The position numbers and the translations under genes are program-made. This document shows positions 40,301-49,424 of a stretch of DNA of 64,000 bases, piece by piece; position 1 is the first letter of the stretch, and each line of letters opens with the position of its first letter. Under the pieces are notes generated by a model. It worked only from the letters and a program-made list of their open reading frames with translations, had not been told where the DNA came from and searched no databases. This DNA is from Paracoccus spongiarum (lineage in GTDB: Bacteria; Pseudomonadota; Alphaproteobacteria; Rhodobacterales; Rhodobacteraceae): positions 1 to 64,000 of the forward strand of contig NZ_JAVAMQ010000001.1 in NCBI RefSeq assembly GCF_030732095.1, written 5' to 3'.

Positions 40301-41707
40301 ATGCGCTACAGCCGCGACATGCGAGGATATGGCGAGACGACCCCCGATCCGCAATGGCCCGGCGGCGCCAGGATCGCCGTGCAGATCGTCGTGAACTACG
40401 AGGAAGGCGGCGAGAACAGCATCGAGCATGGCGATGCCGCCTCCGAGGCCTTCCTGTCCGAGATCATCGGCGCGCAGCCCTGGCCCGGCAAGCGGCACTG
40501 GAACATGGAATCGATCTATGATTACGGCGCGCGCTCGGGCTTCTGGCGGCTGCACCGGCTGCTGAAGGACATCCCGGTGACGGTCTATGGCGTGGCGACC
40601 GCGCTGGAACGCTGCCCCGAGCAGGTCGCGGCGATGCAGCAGGCGGGCTGGGAGATCGCGACCCACGGGCTGAAATGGATCGACTACCGCGACATCCCCC
40701 GCGAGGTCGAGGCCGAGCATATCGCCCAGGCGATCGAGCTGCACACCCGCGTCACCGGCGAACGGCCGCACGGCTTCTACCAGGGCCGCACCTCGATGAA
40801 CACGGTCGAACTGGGCTGCGAGGAAGGCGGCTTCGCCTATCTGGCCGACACCATCGCGGATGAACTGCCCTACTGGCATGTCCATCAGGGCCGGCCGCAG
40901 CTGATGGTGCCCTACACGATGGACGCCAACGACATGCGCTTTTCCAGCGGCCAGGGCTTCGGCACCGGCACGGATTTCTTCGACTACCTGCGCGACAGCT
41001 TTGACATCCTCTATGCCGAGGGTGCGGCGGGTGCGCCGAAGATGATGTCGATCGGGCTGCATTGCCGGCTTGCCGGGCGGCCGGGCCGGGCCATGGCGAT
41101 CCAGCGGTTCCTGGACCATGCGCGCAGCCATGACGGCGTCTGGTTCGCCAGCCGGCTGGACATCGCACGCCACTGGGCCGAGCATCACCCCTACCAGCCG
41201 CGCGACCGCGCCTCGCAGATGGATCGCGATGCCTTCGTCGCGAAATTTGGCGGCATCTACGAACACTCGCCCTTCATCGCCGAACGGGTCTGGGACGCCG
41301 AGATGGGCGCAGTCCATGACAGCGCCGGCGGCCTGGCCGGGCGGATGGCGCAGGTCTTCCGCGCGGCCAGCGATGCCGAAAGGCTGGGTGTCCTCGTGGC
41401 CCACCCCGATCTGGCCGGCAAGCTGGCGGCGGCCAAGCGGCTGACCGCCGAAAGCACCCAGGAACAGGCCAGCGCCGGCCTGGATGCGCTGACCGACGCC
41501 GAGCGCACGGAATTCACCCGCCTGAACGACGCCTATACGGGCAAGCACGGCTTTCCCTTCATCATCGCGGTGCGCGACCACGACAAGGCCAGCATCCTGG
41601 CCGCGATGCAGGCCCGCGTCGACAACGACACCACCACCGAGCGCGCCGAGGCCGAACGCCAGGTCATGCGCATCGCCGAGCTTCGCCTGAAAGAGGTGCT
41701 GAAATGA
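40301..41707 (+). CDS. puuE: Bifunctional allantoinase PuuE/OHCU decarboxylase
   Basis: A 468-aa fusion of two purine enzymes. Residues 1 to about 300 are a polysaccharide deacetylase-type allantoinase, PuuE (RYSRDMRGYGETTPDPQWP, NYEEGGENS, YGARSGFWRL, WEIATHGLKW), which opens allantoin to allantoate. Residues about 305-468 are OHCU decarboxylase, UraD (FGGIYEHSPFIAERVW, NDAYTGKHGFPFIIAVR), which makes (S)-allantoin from the HiuH product. One chain thus carries two consecutive steps, with the later enzyme first. GGAGGA precedes ATG 40301. The next gene overlaps by 4 nt. Confidence 0.94.
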   Translation: MRYSRDMRGYGETTPDPQWPGGARIAVQIVVNYEEGGENSIEHGDAASEAFLSEIIGAQPWPGKRHWNMESIYDYGARSGFWRLHRLLKDIPVTVYGVATALERCPEQVAAMQQAGWEIATHGLKWIDYRDIPREVEAEHIAQAIELHTRVTGERPHGFYQGRTSMNTVELGCEEGGFAYLADTIADELPYWHVHQGRPQLMVPYTMDANDMRFSSGQGFGTGTDFFDYLRDSFDILYAEGAAGAPKMMSIGLHCRLAGRPGRAMAIQRFLDHARSHDGVWFASRLDIARHWAEHHPYQPRDRASQMDRDAFVAKFGGIYEHSPFIAERVWDAEMGAVHDSAGGLAGRMAQVFRAASDAERLGVLVAHPDLAGKLAAAKRLTAESTQEQASAGLDALTDAERTEFTRLNDAYTGKHGFPFIIAVRDHDKASILAAMQARVDNDTTTERAEAERQVMRIAELRLKEVLK

Positions 41708-42597
41708 CCGACCTGCCCCCGCAAGGCGCCCCCACCGGCGACATCGCCGTCGTTCCCCAGCCCCAGACCCAGCCCGGCCGCTATGCCGGCCCGGTCGCGG
41801 GCCTGCCGCCGCAGACCGGGATGACGACCGACACGGCCGTGTTCACCGATGCCTATGCGGTGATCCCGCGCACGGTCATGCGCGACATCGTCACCAGCTA
41901 TCTGCCGGGCTGGCAGGGAATGCGGATGTGGATGCTGGCCCGGCCGCTGTCCGGCTTTGCCGAGACCTTCAGCCAGTACATCGTCGAGCTGGCCGAGGGC
42001 GGCGGCAGCGATGCCCCCGACGACGACCCCGAGATCCAGCACGCGATCTTCGTCACCGGGGGCGAGTTGCGCGTCACGATTGCCGGCACCGACCACCTGC
42101 TGCGCGCCGGAGGCTTTGCCTATGTGCCGCCCGGCACCGACTGGAGCCTGCGCAACGTGACCCCGGGAAACACCGGCTTTCACTGGTGGCGCAAGCGCTG
42201 GCAGCACTGCGAAGGCACCGCGCGTCCCGACCCGATCATCGCGCAGGAACAGGACATCGCCCCCTCGATGATGCCCGACACCGACGGCGCCTGGGGCACG
42301 ACGCGCTTCATGGACCCGGCCGACCTGCGCCACGACATGCACATCACCGTGGTGACCTTCAAGCCGGGCGGCTCGATCCCCTTCGCCGAAACGCATGTGA
42401 TGGAACACGGGCTGTTCGTGCTGGAGGGCAAGGCCGTCTACCGGCTGAACCGCGATTGGGTCGAGGTCGGCCCGGGCGACTTCATGTGGCTGCGCGCCTT
42501 CTGCCCGCAGGCCTGCTATGCCGGCGGGCCGGGGCCGTTCCGCTATCTGCTCTACAAGGACGTGAACCGCCACGCGACGCTGTGGCCGAACCGCTGA
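41704..42597 (+). CDS. allE: (S)-Ureidoglycine aminohydrolase, bicupin
   Basis: Releases ammonia from (S)-ureidoglycine to give (S)-ureidoglycolate. The 297-aa protein is a double cupin of the YlbA/AllE type. The metal site in the second cupin reads FAETHVMEHGLFVLEG (Glu, His, His) with a further Gln in FCPQACYAGG; the first cupin is around residues 70-150. The ATG overlaps the puuE fusion stop (ATGA). It implies that allantoate is processed through ureidoglycine by an AllC-type amidohydrolase, whose gene is not in the window. Confidence 0.92.
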   Translation: MTDLPPQGAPTGDIAVVPQPQTQPGRYAGPVAGLPPQTGMTTDTAVFTDAYAVIPRTVMRDIVTSYLPGWQGMRMWMLARPLSGFAETFSQYIVELAEGGGSDAPDDDPEIQHAIFVTGGELRVTIAGTDHLLRAGGFAYVPPGTDWSLRNVTPGNTGFHWWRKRWQHCEGTARPDPIIAQEQDIAPSMMPDTDGAWGTTRFMDPADLRHDMHITVVTFKPGGSIPFAETHVMEHGLFVLEGKAVYRLNRDWVEVGPGDFMWLRAFCPQACYAGGPGPFRYLLYKDVNRHATLWPNR

Positions 42598-42660
42598 GCG
42601 GCGCCGCAGCCACCTGATCCCGGCGGGCCGGCCGGCGGCGCCCTGCCCCGCACCCGCCGC

Positions 42661-42716
42661 CCCAGACGCGCAACCCCAGACGCGCAACCCCAGACGCGCA
42701 ACCCCAGACGCGCAAC
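42661..42716. repeat. Four perfect 14-nt tandem repeats
   Basis: The unit CCCAGACGCGCAAC is present four times without mismatch at 42661-42674, 42675-42688, 42689-42702 and 42703-42716. The last copy runs into the left arm of the hairpin at 42711-42747. There is no coding frame of interest. The rest of the 307-nt gap 42598-42904 holds nothing else I can identify apart from the sulP ribosome site. Confidence 0.9.
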
Positions 42717-42747
42717 CCCGCCCTCCGTTCCGGACGGCGGGGTTGCG
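42711..42747 (+). terminator. 12-bp hairpin after the allE gene, possible terminator
   Basis: CGCAACCCCGCC (42711-42722) pairs with GGCGGGGTTGCG (42736-42747); the interior contains a small TCCG/CGGA stem. No T-run follows, so it may be a processing or pausing element rather than a classical terminator. Confidence 0.5.
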
Positions 42748-42904
42748 ACATTGCGGCGATCGGGGCTATGAGGCGTCAAACGCATGGACCCGGTGAGATT
42801 CCGGGTGGCTCTTCCGGCCGCTGATCCGCCGGATAACCCGAACCTCACCACCAACGCGCCGAAACGGCGGGAACCGCGCCGCTTCGGTCAGGAACGGACC
42901 CTTC

Positions 42905-44395
42905 ATGTTTTCATTCGACAGCTACCGGCGCCAATGGACCGGCAACATCCGCGCCGACATTCTGTCCGGGCTGGTCGTGGCGCTGGCGCTGATCCCCGAG
43001 GCAATCGCCTTTTCGCTGATCGCGGGGGTCGATCCCAAGGTCGGGCTCTATGCCAGCTTCTCGATCGCCGTCATCACCGCGATCGCCGGCGGGCGTCCCG
43101 GCATGATCTCGGCCGCGACGGCCGCGACCGCGGTGCTGATGGTGACGCTGGTGCGCGATCACGGGCTGCAATACCTGCTGGCCGCGACGGTGCTGGCCGG
43201 CCTGATCCAGATCGGCTGCGGGCTGCTGAGGCTGGGCTTCGTGATGCGCTATGTGTCGAAATCGGTGATGACCGGCTTTGTCAACGCGCTGGCCATCCTG
43301 ATCTTCATGGCGCAACTGCCCGAGCTTGACCCCCGGGTGGTCGGCCCGCTGACCTATGTGCTGGTCGCGGCGGGGCTGGCGATCATCTATCTGTTTCCCC
43401 TGCTCAGCAAGGCCGTGCCCTCCCCGCTGGTGACGATTATCGTGCTGACGACGCTGACCCTTGCCCTTGGCCTCGACGTAAGGACGGTGGGCGACATGGG
43501 CGCCCTGCCCGACACCCTGCCGGTGTTCCTGATCCCCGACATCCCGCTGACCCTCGAGACGCTGGCCATCATCCTGCCCTATGCGGTCGCGGTCGCCATC
43601 GTCGGTCTGCTGGAAAGCCTGATGACCCAGAACCTCGTGGACGAGCTGACCGACACGCGGTCGGACCGCAACCAAGAATGCATCGGCCAGGGACTCGCGA
43701 ACAGCGCCACGGGCTTCATCGGCGGCATGGCCGGCTGCGCGATGATCGGGCAGTCGATGATCAACGTGAAGTCCGGCGGCCGCGGGCGGCTGTCCTGCCT
43801 TGTCGCGGGGGTGTTCCTGCTGATCCTCGTCGTGGGGCTTGGCGATCTGGTCAGCCGCATCCCGATGCCCGCGCTGGTGGCGATCATGATCATGGTGTCG
43901 ATCGGCACCTTCTCGTGGTCGTCGCTCGGGGCGCTGCGGACGCATCCGCGATCCTCCTCGGTGGTGATGCTGGCGACGGTGGCTGCGGTCGTCTATACCC
44001 ACAACCTCGCCATCGGGGTGCTGGTCGGCGTGCTGCTGTCGGGGATCTTCTTCGCGGCCAAGATCGCGCAGCTGTTCCGCGTCACCTCGACCATCTCGGA
44101 TGACGGTCGCGAGCGGCGCTATCTGGTCGAGGGGCAGCTGTTCTACGGCTCGGTCGAGGATTTCATGGCCGCCCTCGACTTCCGCGAGGCGCTGGAGCGC
44201 GTGGTGATCGATGTCAGCCGGGCGCATATCTGGGACATCAGCTCGGTCCAGGCGCTGGACATGGCGATCATGAAATTCCGGCGCGACGGCGCCGAGGTCG
44301 AACTGGTCGGCCTGAACGCGGCCTCGGAAACCATCGTCGACCGGCTGGCCATCCATGACAAGCCGGGTGCGCTGGACCGGCTGACGGCACATTGA
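42905..44395 (+). CDS. SulP-family anion transporter
   Basis: The 496-aa membrane protein is of the SLC26/SulP type: an N-terminal transporter core ([24 protein letters not shown]) with about 12-14 helices, and a C-terminal STAS domain from about residue 400 ([14 protein letters not shown] ... [13 protein letters not shown]). Relatives carry sulfate, bicarbonate or dicarboxylates; the sequence does not settle which. A tandem Usp gene follows 16 nt downstream, so the pair is probably an operon, an arrangement seen in several bacteria. Confidence 0.92.
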   Translation: MFSFDSYRRQWTGNIRADILSGLVVALALIPEAIAFSLIAGVDPKVGLYASFSIAVITAIAGGRPGMISAATAATAVLMVTLVRDHGLQYLLAATVLAGLIQIGCGLLRLGFVMRYVSKSVMTGFVNALAILIFMAQLPELDPRVVGPLTYVLVAAGLAIIYLFPLLSKAVPSPLVTIIVLTTLTLALGLDVRTVGDMGALPDTLPVFLIPDIPLTLETLAIILPYAVAVAIVGLLESLMTQNLVDELTDTRSDRNQECIGQGLANSATGFIGGMAGCAMIGQSMINVKSGGRGRLSCLVAGVFLLILVVGLGDLVSRIPMPALVAIMIMVSIGTFSWSSLGALRTHPRSSSVVMLATVAAVVYTHNLAIGVLVGVLLSGIFFAAKIAQLFRVTSTISDDGRERRYLVEGQLFYGSVEDFMAALDFREALERVVIDVSRAHIWDISSVQALDMAIMKFRRDGAEVELVGLNAASETIVDRLAIHDKPGALDRLTAH

Positions 44396-44411
44396 GAAGG
44401 GAGCGCCTCGG

Positions 44412-45263
44412 ATGGACAGGATCATCGCCCTCGTAGATGCCTCGCAATACGCCGCGTCGGTCTGCGAACACGCCGCCTGGATCGCGCAGCGCACCGGGGC
44501 GCCGGTCGAACTGCTGCACGTCATCGGCCGCAGGCAGGGCGGGGCGCCGCAGGACCTGTCGGGCTCGATCCGGCTGGGCGCACGCACGGCACTGCTGGAG
44601 GAACTGGCGGCCCTGGACGCGCAGCGCGCCCGCGTGGTCAACGCACAGGGCCGGGCGATCCTCGACGATGCCCGTGCGCTGGCCGAGGCTGCCGGAGCCG
44701 GCAGCGTCACCACCCGGCTGCTGCAGGGCGACCTGGTCGAGACCGTCGCCGGCCTGCAGGACCAGACCCGCGTCGTCGTGATCGGCAAGCGCGGCGAGGC
44801 GGCGGATTTCGCCACGGCCCATCTCGGCTCGAATGTCGAACGCGTGGTCCGCATCAGCCAGAGGCCGGTGCTGGTCGCCTCGCGCGCGTTCCGCCCGATC
44901 GGCCGCGTGCTGGTCGCCTTCGACGGTGGCGCCTCGGCCCGCAGGGCGGTGGCCGCCATGGCCGAAAGCGCGCTGTATCGCGGTCTTGCGCTGCACCTCG
45001 TCAGCGTCGGGGCGACGGATGACGGGCGCCAGCGCCAGATGGACGAGGCCGCCGCGCAGCTGCGCGGCGCCGGCCTGCAGGTCGAGACGCGACAGATCGA
45101 GGGCCAGCCCGAGACCGTGCTGGCACGGCTGGTCGAGACCGAGGGTTTCGACATGCTGGTGATGGGCGCCTATGGCCACAGCCGCATCCGAAGCCTGATG
45201 GTCGGATCGACCACCACCGAGATGGTCCGATCCTGCAAGGTGCCGGTGCTGCTGTTCCGTTGA
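44412..45263 (+). CDS. Tandem universal stress protein
   Basis: The 283-aa protein has two Usp domains, about residues 1-145 and 155-283. The second ends in the nucleotide-binding signature GAYGHSRIRSLMVGSTTTEM (G-x2-G-x9-G-S/T pattern). The first has VIGKRGEAADFATAHLGSNVE, a degenerate form of the same loop, so only one half may bind ATP. It likely modulates the SulP transporter encoded just upstream or responds to stress; this is inference from pairing. Confidence 0.9.
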   Translation: MDRIIALVDASQYAASVCEHAAWIAQRTGAPVELLHVIGRRQGGAPQDLSGSIRLGARTALLEELAALDAQRARVVNAQGRAILDDARALAEAAGAGSVTTRLLQGDLVETVAGLQDQTRVVVIGKRGEAADFATAHLGSNVERVVRISQRPVLVASRAFRPIGRVLVAFDGGASARRAVAAMAESALYRGLALHLVSVGATDDGRQRQMDEAAAQLRGAGLQVETRQIEGQPETVLARLVETEGFDMLVMGAYGHSRIRSLMVGSTTTEMVRSCKVPVLLFR

Positions 45264-45300
45264 CCCGGGACGGGTCCGGCCCACAGCCGGCAGGACCGGC

Positions 45301-45612
45301 CTAGCGCTTGGCGGCCAGGCGGCGCGAATTGGCGCGGGTGCGCTTGCCATAAGGGCGAAGGGCTGCGGACATGACGCGGTCGGCACTGGCCCCGCGGCTG
45401 GTCGCCTGGGCGATGGCGAACAGCGATTCCGACGCCGCCGCCTGCTTTTCGGCGACCATGCGGAACGGCTCGCCCGGGGCCTGCGCGACAAGGCCCATCA
45501 TTCCGGCCATGCGCAGGCCGATGATCATCTGCGATTCGACCACGATCCGTGTCATCTGCATCATCAGGCGGTAGGGCGCCACCGCCGGGCTCGCGGCCAT
45601 TCTGAATGTCAT
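45301..45612 (-). CDS. Small conserved protein, phasin-like
   Basis: The 103-aa protein is helical and Met-rich in the N-terminal half (YRLMMQMTRIVVESQMIIGLRMAGMMGL), followed by a basic tail (KRTRANSRRLAAKR). This arrangement matches a small Rhodobacteraceae family often mislabelled 'antifreeze protein', which looks similar to phasins and granule-associated proteins. Start ATG 45612 follows AAGGAAG; upstream extensions of the frame run into the divergent promoter. It is convergent with the Usp gene and divergent from pyrC. The function is unproven. Confidence 0.7.
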   Translation of the reverse strand: MTFRMAASPAVAPYRLMMQMTRIVVESQMIIGLRMAGMMGLVAQAPGEPFRMVAEKQAAASESLFAIAQATSRGASADRVMSAALRPYGKRTRANSRRLAAKR

Positions 45613-45757
45613 CGTCCACTTCCTTTCGCTGCCCAGCGGGCTGTCGCGACATATTGCGAGACCCTTATATGAGACCGCAAGCTGGACTTTGGAACAGTCG
45701 GTCAGTTTTTCCGCTGCCCGCTTGGCAAGCCGCGCGGGCCGTGTATAGAGGCAGGCC

Positions 45758-46801
45758 ATGACCGACAGCATCGTTCTTCGCCGCCCCGACGACTGGCATC
45801 TGCATCTGCGCGATGGCGCGATGCTGGCAGCCGTTGCGCCTTTCTCTGCCGGCTTCGGCCGCGCGATCATCATGCCGAACCTCGTGCCGCCGGTGGTGAC
45901 CGGCGCGCAGGCGGCGGCCTATCGCGACCGGATCCGCGCCGCGCTGCCCGAATCTGCGGCCTTTCGGCCACAGATGACGCTGTATCTGACCGACACCACG
46001 GAACCGGACGACGTGGTGGCCGCCCATCGCGACGGCATCATCGCCGCGGTCAAGCTGTATCCGGCGGGCGCCACGACCAACTCGGCCAGCGGCGTGACCG
46101 ATGTCGACCGCGTGCGCCCGGTGCTGGAGGCGATGGCCGAGGCCGGAATTCCGCTGTGCGTGCATGGCGAGGTGACCGATCCCGCGGTCGACATCTTCGA
46201 CCGCGAGGCGGTGTTCATCGATCGCGTGCTGGACCCGCTGCGCCGCCGCACCCCCGGCTTGCGGGTGGTGATGGAGCACATCACCACCGCCGAGGGCGTC
46301 GCCTATGCGCGCGCGGGCGGCCGCGATCTGGGCGCCACGATCACGACACATCACCTGGTCATCAACCGCAACGCCATCCTCGCCGGCGGCATCCGGCCGC
46401 ATTACTACTGCCTGCCCGTTGCCAAGCGCGAGACCCACCGGCTTGCGCTGCGCGAGGCCGCGACCTCGGGCGAGGCGCGGTTCTTCCTCGGCACCGACAG
46501 CGCGCCCCATCCCGACAGCGCCAAGCTGCAGCCCTGCGGCTGTGCCGGCTGCTTCACCGCGCCGAACACCATGTCGATCCTTGCGCAGGTGTTCGACGAC
46601 GACGGCGCGCTGGACCGGCTGGAAGCCTTTGCCAGCCTCAACGGCGCCGCCTTCTACGGCGTGGCCCCGAACGAGGACCGCATCCGCCTGACCCGGCGCG
46701 AGACCCCGGCCGATTATCCCACCAGCATCGCGGCGGGTGACGAGGTGGTGACGGTGTTCGATCCGGGCTTCCCGCTTTACTGGCATCTGGAGGACGCATG
46801 A
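45758..46801 (+). CDS. pyrC: Dihydroorotase
   Basis: Cyclises carbamoyl-aspartate to dihydroorotate in pyrimidine synthesis. The 347-aa class II enzyme has [10 protein letters not shown] (zinc HxH), the carbamylated Lys in [20 protein letters not shown] and the catalytic Asp in GTDSAPH. Its end overlaps pyrE by 4 nt (ATGA), a direct pyrimidine operon. Confidence 0.97.
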   Translation: MTDSIVLRRPDDWHLHLRDGAMLAAVAPFSAGFGRAIIMPNLVPPVVTGAQAAAYRDRIRAALPESAAFRPQMTLYLTDTTEPDDVVAAHRDGIIAAVKLYPAGATTNSASGVTDVDRVRPVLEAMAEAGIPLCVHGEVTDPAVDIFDREAVFIDRVLDPLRRRTPGLRVVMEHITTAEGVAYARAGGRDLGATITTHHLVINRNAILAGGIRPHYYCLPVAKRETHRLALREAATSGEARFFLGTDSAPHPDSAKLQPCGCAGCFTAPNTMSILAQVFDDDGALDRLEAFASLNGAAFYGVAPNEDRIRLTRRETPADYPTSIAAGDEVVTVFDPGFPLYWHLEDA

Positions 46802-47469
46802 GCCTGCCCTACCCCACCCGCGAGGAAATCGCCCGCCTCAGCGCCCGGATGCTGCTTGAGATCAGGGCCGTCGATTTCAACGCCGCCCAGCCCTTCACCT
46901 ATGCCTCGGGCCTCAAGGGGCCGACCTATGTCGATTGCCGCCGGATCATCAGCTTTCCGCGGGTGCGCGCCACGCTGCTGGACTTCATGGCCGCGACCGT
47001 GATGCGCGATGCGGGCTTCGAGGCCTTCGACAACGTGGCCGGCGGCGAGACGGCGGGCATCCCCTTCGCGGCGATGGTCGCCGAACGGCTGGCCCTGCCG
47101 ATGACCTATGTGCGCAAGAAGCCCAAGGGATACGGCCGCAACGCCCGCATCGAGGGGGTGATGACCGAGGGCCAGCGGGTGCTGCTGGTCGAGGACCTGA
47201 CCACCGATGGCGGCAGCAAGCTGTCCTTCGTGGACGCGATCCGCGACACCGGCGCGACCTGTGCGCATACCGCGGTGATCTTCTATTACGGCATCTTCCC
47301 CGAGACGACGCAGCGGCTGGCCGATCACGGCGTCGCGCTGCATCACCTGTGCACCTGGTGGGACGTGCTGGCCGAGGCCCGCGCCGCAGGCAGCTTTGAC
47401 GAGGCGACGCTGGACGAGGTGCAGGCCTTCCTCTCCGATCCGCGAGGCTGGCAGGCGGCGCATGGCTGA
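46798..47469 (+). CDS. pyrE: Orotate phosphoribosyltransferase
   Basis: Joins orotate to PRPP to make OMP. The 223-aa protein has the PRPP-binding motif [14 protein letters not shown] (about residues 125-138) and the upstream [13 protein letters not shown] loop; [14 protein letters not shown] carries the catalytic-loop Lys residues. It is coupled to pyrC by an ATGA overlap. Confidence 0.96.
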   Translation: MSLPYPTREEIARLSARMLLEIRAVDFNAAQPFTYASGLKGPTYVDCRRIISFPRVRATLLDFMAATVMRDAGFEAFDNVAGGETAGIPFAAMVAERLALPMTYVRKKPKGYGRNARIEGVMTEGQRVLLVEDLTTDGGSKLSFVDAIRDTGATCAHTAVIFYYGIFPETTQRLADHGVALHHLCTWWDVLAEARAAGSFDEATLDEVQAFLSDPRGWQAAHG

Positions 47470-47477
47470 CGCCCCAC

Positions 47478-47497
47478 TTATCCACAGCCTGTCCACA
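47478..47497. promoter_or_regulatory. Consensus DnaA box plus degenerate second box upstream of dnaB
   Basis: TTATCCACA at 47478-47486 is a perfect DnaA box. CTGTCCACA follows at 47489-47497 in the same orientation, differing at two positions. The sites lie between pyrE and dnaB and could let DnaA regulate dnaB. There is no AT-rich unwinding element or cluster of boxes, so it is not an origin. Confidence 0.6.
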
Positions 47498-47589
47498 GAT
47501 CCGCCCACCGCTTTCTGGGGCGGCGGGATACCCCGCCGCCGCCGCTTGGGCTAGAAGGGACGGCACAACCAGAACACGGGACAGGGCAG

Positions 47590-49077
47590 ATGAGCGGTTT
47601 GCGCGCGATCATTCCGGGGCAGCAGGCAGAGGGCGAGGAGACGGGCGCGATCCCCTTCTCGCTGGAGGCCGAACAACAGCTGCTGGGCGCGCTGCTGACC
47701 AACAACGACGTCTTCGACCGGGTCAGCCAGATCATCCGGCCCGAGCACTTCTACCACCCCGTCCACGCCCGAATCTTCGAGATCTGCGCCGAACGCATCC
47801 GCCGCAACGCGCTGGCCAGCCCGGTCACCATCAAGGCGTTCATGGAGCATGACGAAGGGCTGAAGGAACTGGGCGGCGCCCCCTATCTGGCGCGGCTGGC
47901 CGGCGCCGCGATCAGCGCCTACGCCGCCCGCGACTACGCCCAGATGATCCGCGAATTCGCCCTGCGCCGCGAGTTGATCCAGCTGGGCCAGGACATCTCG
48001 GCCCGCGCCTCGACGGTCGAGGTCGACGACGATGCCGAGGAACAGATCAAGGCCGCCGAACAGACGCTGTACAAGCTGGGCGAACAGGGCGTGGCCGAGC
48101 GCGGCTTCCAGTCCTTCCTGAAGGCGGTGACCGGCGCGGTCCAGGCCGCCAACGCCGCCTATCAGCGCGACGGCAAGCTGTCGGGCATCTCGACCGGGCT
48201 GGTCGATCTGGACGCGAAGATGGGCGGGCTGAACAATTCCGACCTGATCATCCTCGCCGGCCGCCCCTCGATGGGCAAGACCTCGCTGGCCACCAACATC
48301 GCCTTCAACATCGCCAAGGCGCACAGGACGGGCGAAAGGCCCGACGGCTCGACCGGGTCGGTCGAGGGCGGCGTCGTCGGGTTCTTCAGCCTCGAGATGT
48401 CGGCCGAGCAGCTGGCCGCCCGGATCCTGTCCGAGGCCGCCGAGGTGCCCTCGGAACGCATCCGCAGCGGCAACATGGACGAGGGCGAGTTCCGCCGCTT
48501 CGTCGAGGCCGCCCATGCGCTGCAGAACTGCCCGCTGTATATCGACGACACGCCCGCCCTGCCGATCAACCAGCTTGCCGCCCGCGCCCGCAAGCTGAAG
48601 CGCACGCACGGGCTGGACGTGCTGATGGTGGACTACCTGCAACTGCTGAAGGCCGCGACCGCCAAGGACAGCCGCGTGAACGAGGTCAGCGAGATCACCC
48701 AGGGCCTGAAGGCCGTCGCCAAGGAACTCAACATCCCCGTCATCGCCCTGTCGCAGCTGTCGCGGCAGGTCGAGAACCGCGAGGACAAGCGCCCGCAACT
48801 GTCTGACCTTCGCGAATCCGGCTCGATCGAACAGGACGCCGACATCGTGATGTTCGTGTTCCGCGAGGAATACTACAAGGAACGCGAGAAGCCCTCGGAC
48901 GCCGATCTGGACGCGATGGCCAAGTGGCAGCAGGTCATGGAGCAGGTGCATGGCAAGGCCGAGGTGATCCTCGGCAAGCAGCGCCACGGCCCGATCGGCA
49001 CGGTCGAGCTGTCCTTCGAGGGCCAGTTCACCCGCTTTGGCAACCTTGCGAAGGACCGCCAGAGCCAATGGGACTGA
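47590..49077 (+). CDS. dnaB: Replicative DNA helicase
   Basis: Unwinds DNA at the replication fork as a hexamer. The 495-aa protein has an N-terminal DnaB domain (FSLEAEQQLLGALLTNND), a linker, and a RecA-type C-terminal domain with Walker A AGRPSMGKTS (about residue 224-233), Walker B VDYLQLL and the DLRESGSIEQDAD motif. DnaA boxes lie in its upstream region. The next gene overlaps its end by 10 nt. Confidence 0.97.
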   Translation: MSGLRAIIPGQQAEGEETGAIPFSLEAEQQLLGALLTNNDVFDRVSQIIRPEHFYHPVHARIFEICAERIRRNALASPVTIKAFMEHDEGLKELGGAPYLARLAGAAISAYAARDYAQMIREFALRRELIQLGQDISARASTVEVDDDAEEQIKAAEQTLYKLGEQGVAERGFQSFLKAVTGAVQAANAAYQRDGKLSGISTGLVDLDAKMGGLNNSDLIILAGRPSMGKTSLATNIAFNIAKAHRTGERPDGSTGSVEGGVVGFFSLEMSAEQLAARILSEAAEVPSERIRSGNMDEGEFRRFVEAAHALQNCPLYIDDTPALPINQLAARARKLKRTHGLDVLMVDYLQLLKAATAKDSRVNEVSEITQGLKAVAKELNIPVIALSQLSRQVENREDKRPQLSDLRESGSIEQDADIVMFVFREEYYKEREKPSDADLDAMAKWQQVMEQVHGKAEVILGKQRHGPIGTVELSFEGQFTRFGNLAKDRQSQWD

Positions 49078-49424
49078 GCCTGCCGGTTCCGGTCGCCACG
49101 ATCGGGTTGCTGATCGCCTCGAACGTCTTCATGACCTTCGCATGGTATGGGCACCTGAAGTACAAGGCGGCGCCGCTGCTGGCGGTCATCGCGGTCAGCT
49201 GGCTGATCGCGCTGCCCGAATATGCATTGCAGGTCCCGGCGAACCGCCTTGGCCACGGCCAGTTCAGCGCCGCGCAGCTGAAGACCATCCAGGAGGTCAT
49301 CAGCCTGTCGGTCTTCGCGCTGTTCTCCTGGCTGTATCTGGGCGAGAAGCTGGGCTGGCAGCATGCGGTGGGCTTCGGACTGATCTGCCTCGGCGCATGG
49401 TTCGTGTTCCATGACTGGACCTGA
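49068..49424 (+). CDS. DMT-family DUF486 membrane protein
   Basis: A small 118-aa protein with four predicted membrane helices (VATIGLLIASNVFMTFAWYGHL, LLAVIAVSWLIALPEY, TIQEVISLSVFALFSWLYL, AVGFGLICLGAWFVF). It matches the DUF486 group of the drug/metabolite transporter superfamily. It overlaps dnaB by 10 nt and the following MFS gene by 14 nt. No transport substrate is known. Confidence 0.85.
   Translation: MGLSLPVPVATIGLLIASNVFMTFAWYGHLKYKAAPLLAVIAVSWLIALPEYALQVPANRLGHGQFSAAQLKTIQEVISLSVFALFSWLYLGEKLGWQHAVGFGLICLGAWFVFHDWT

Noticed and set aside
42661..42716. CRISPR-like array
   Set aside because: The units are 14 nt and directly adjacent, with no spacers and no cas genes. It is a plain tandem repeat.
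47470..47589. Replication origin
   Set aside because: Only one perfect and one degenerate DnaA box occur, with no AT-rich unwinding region and no dnaA, parAB or repABC genes nearby.
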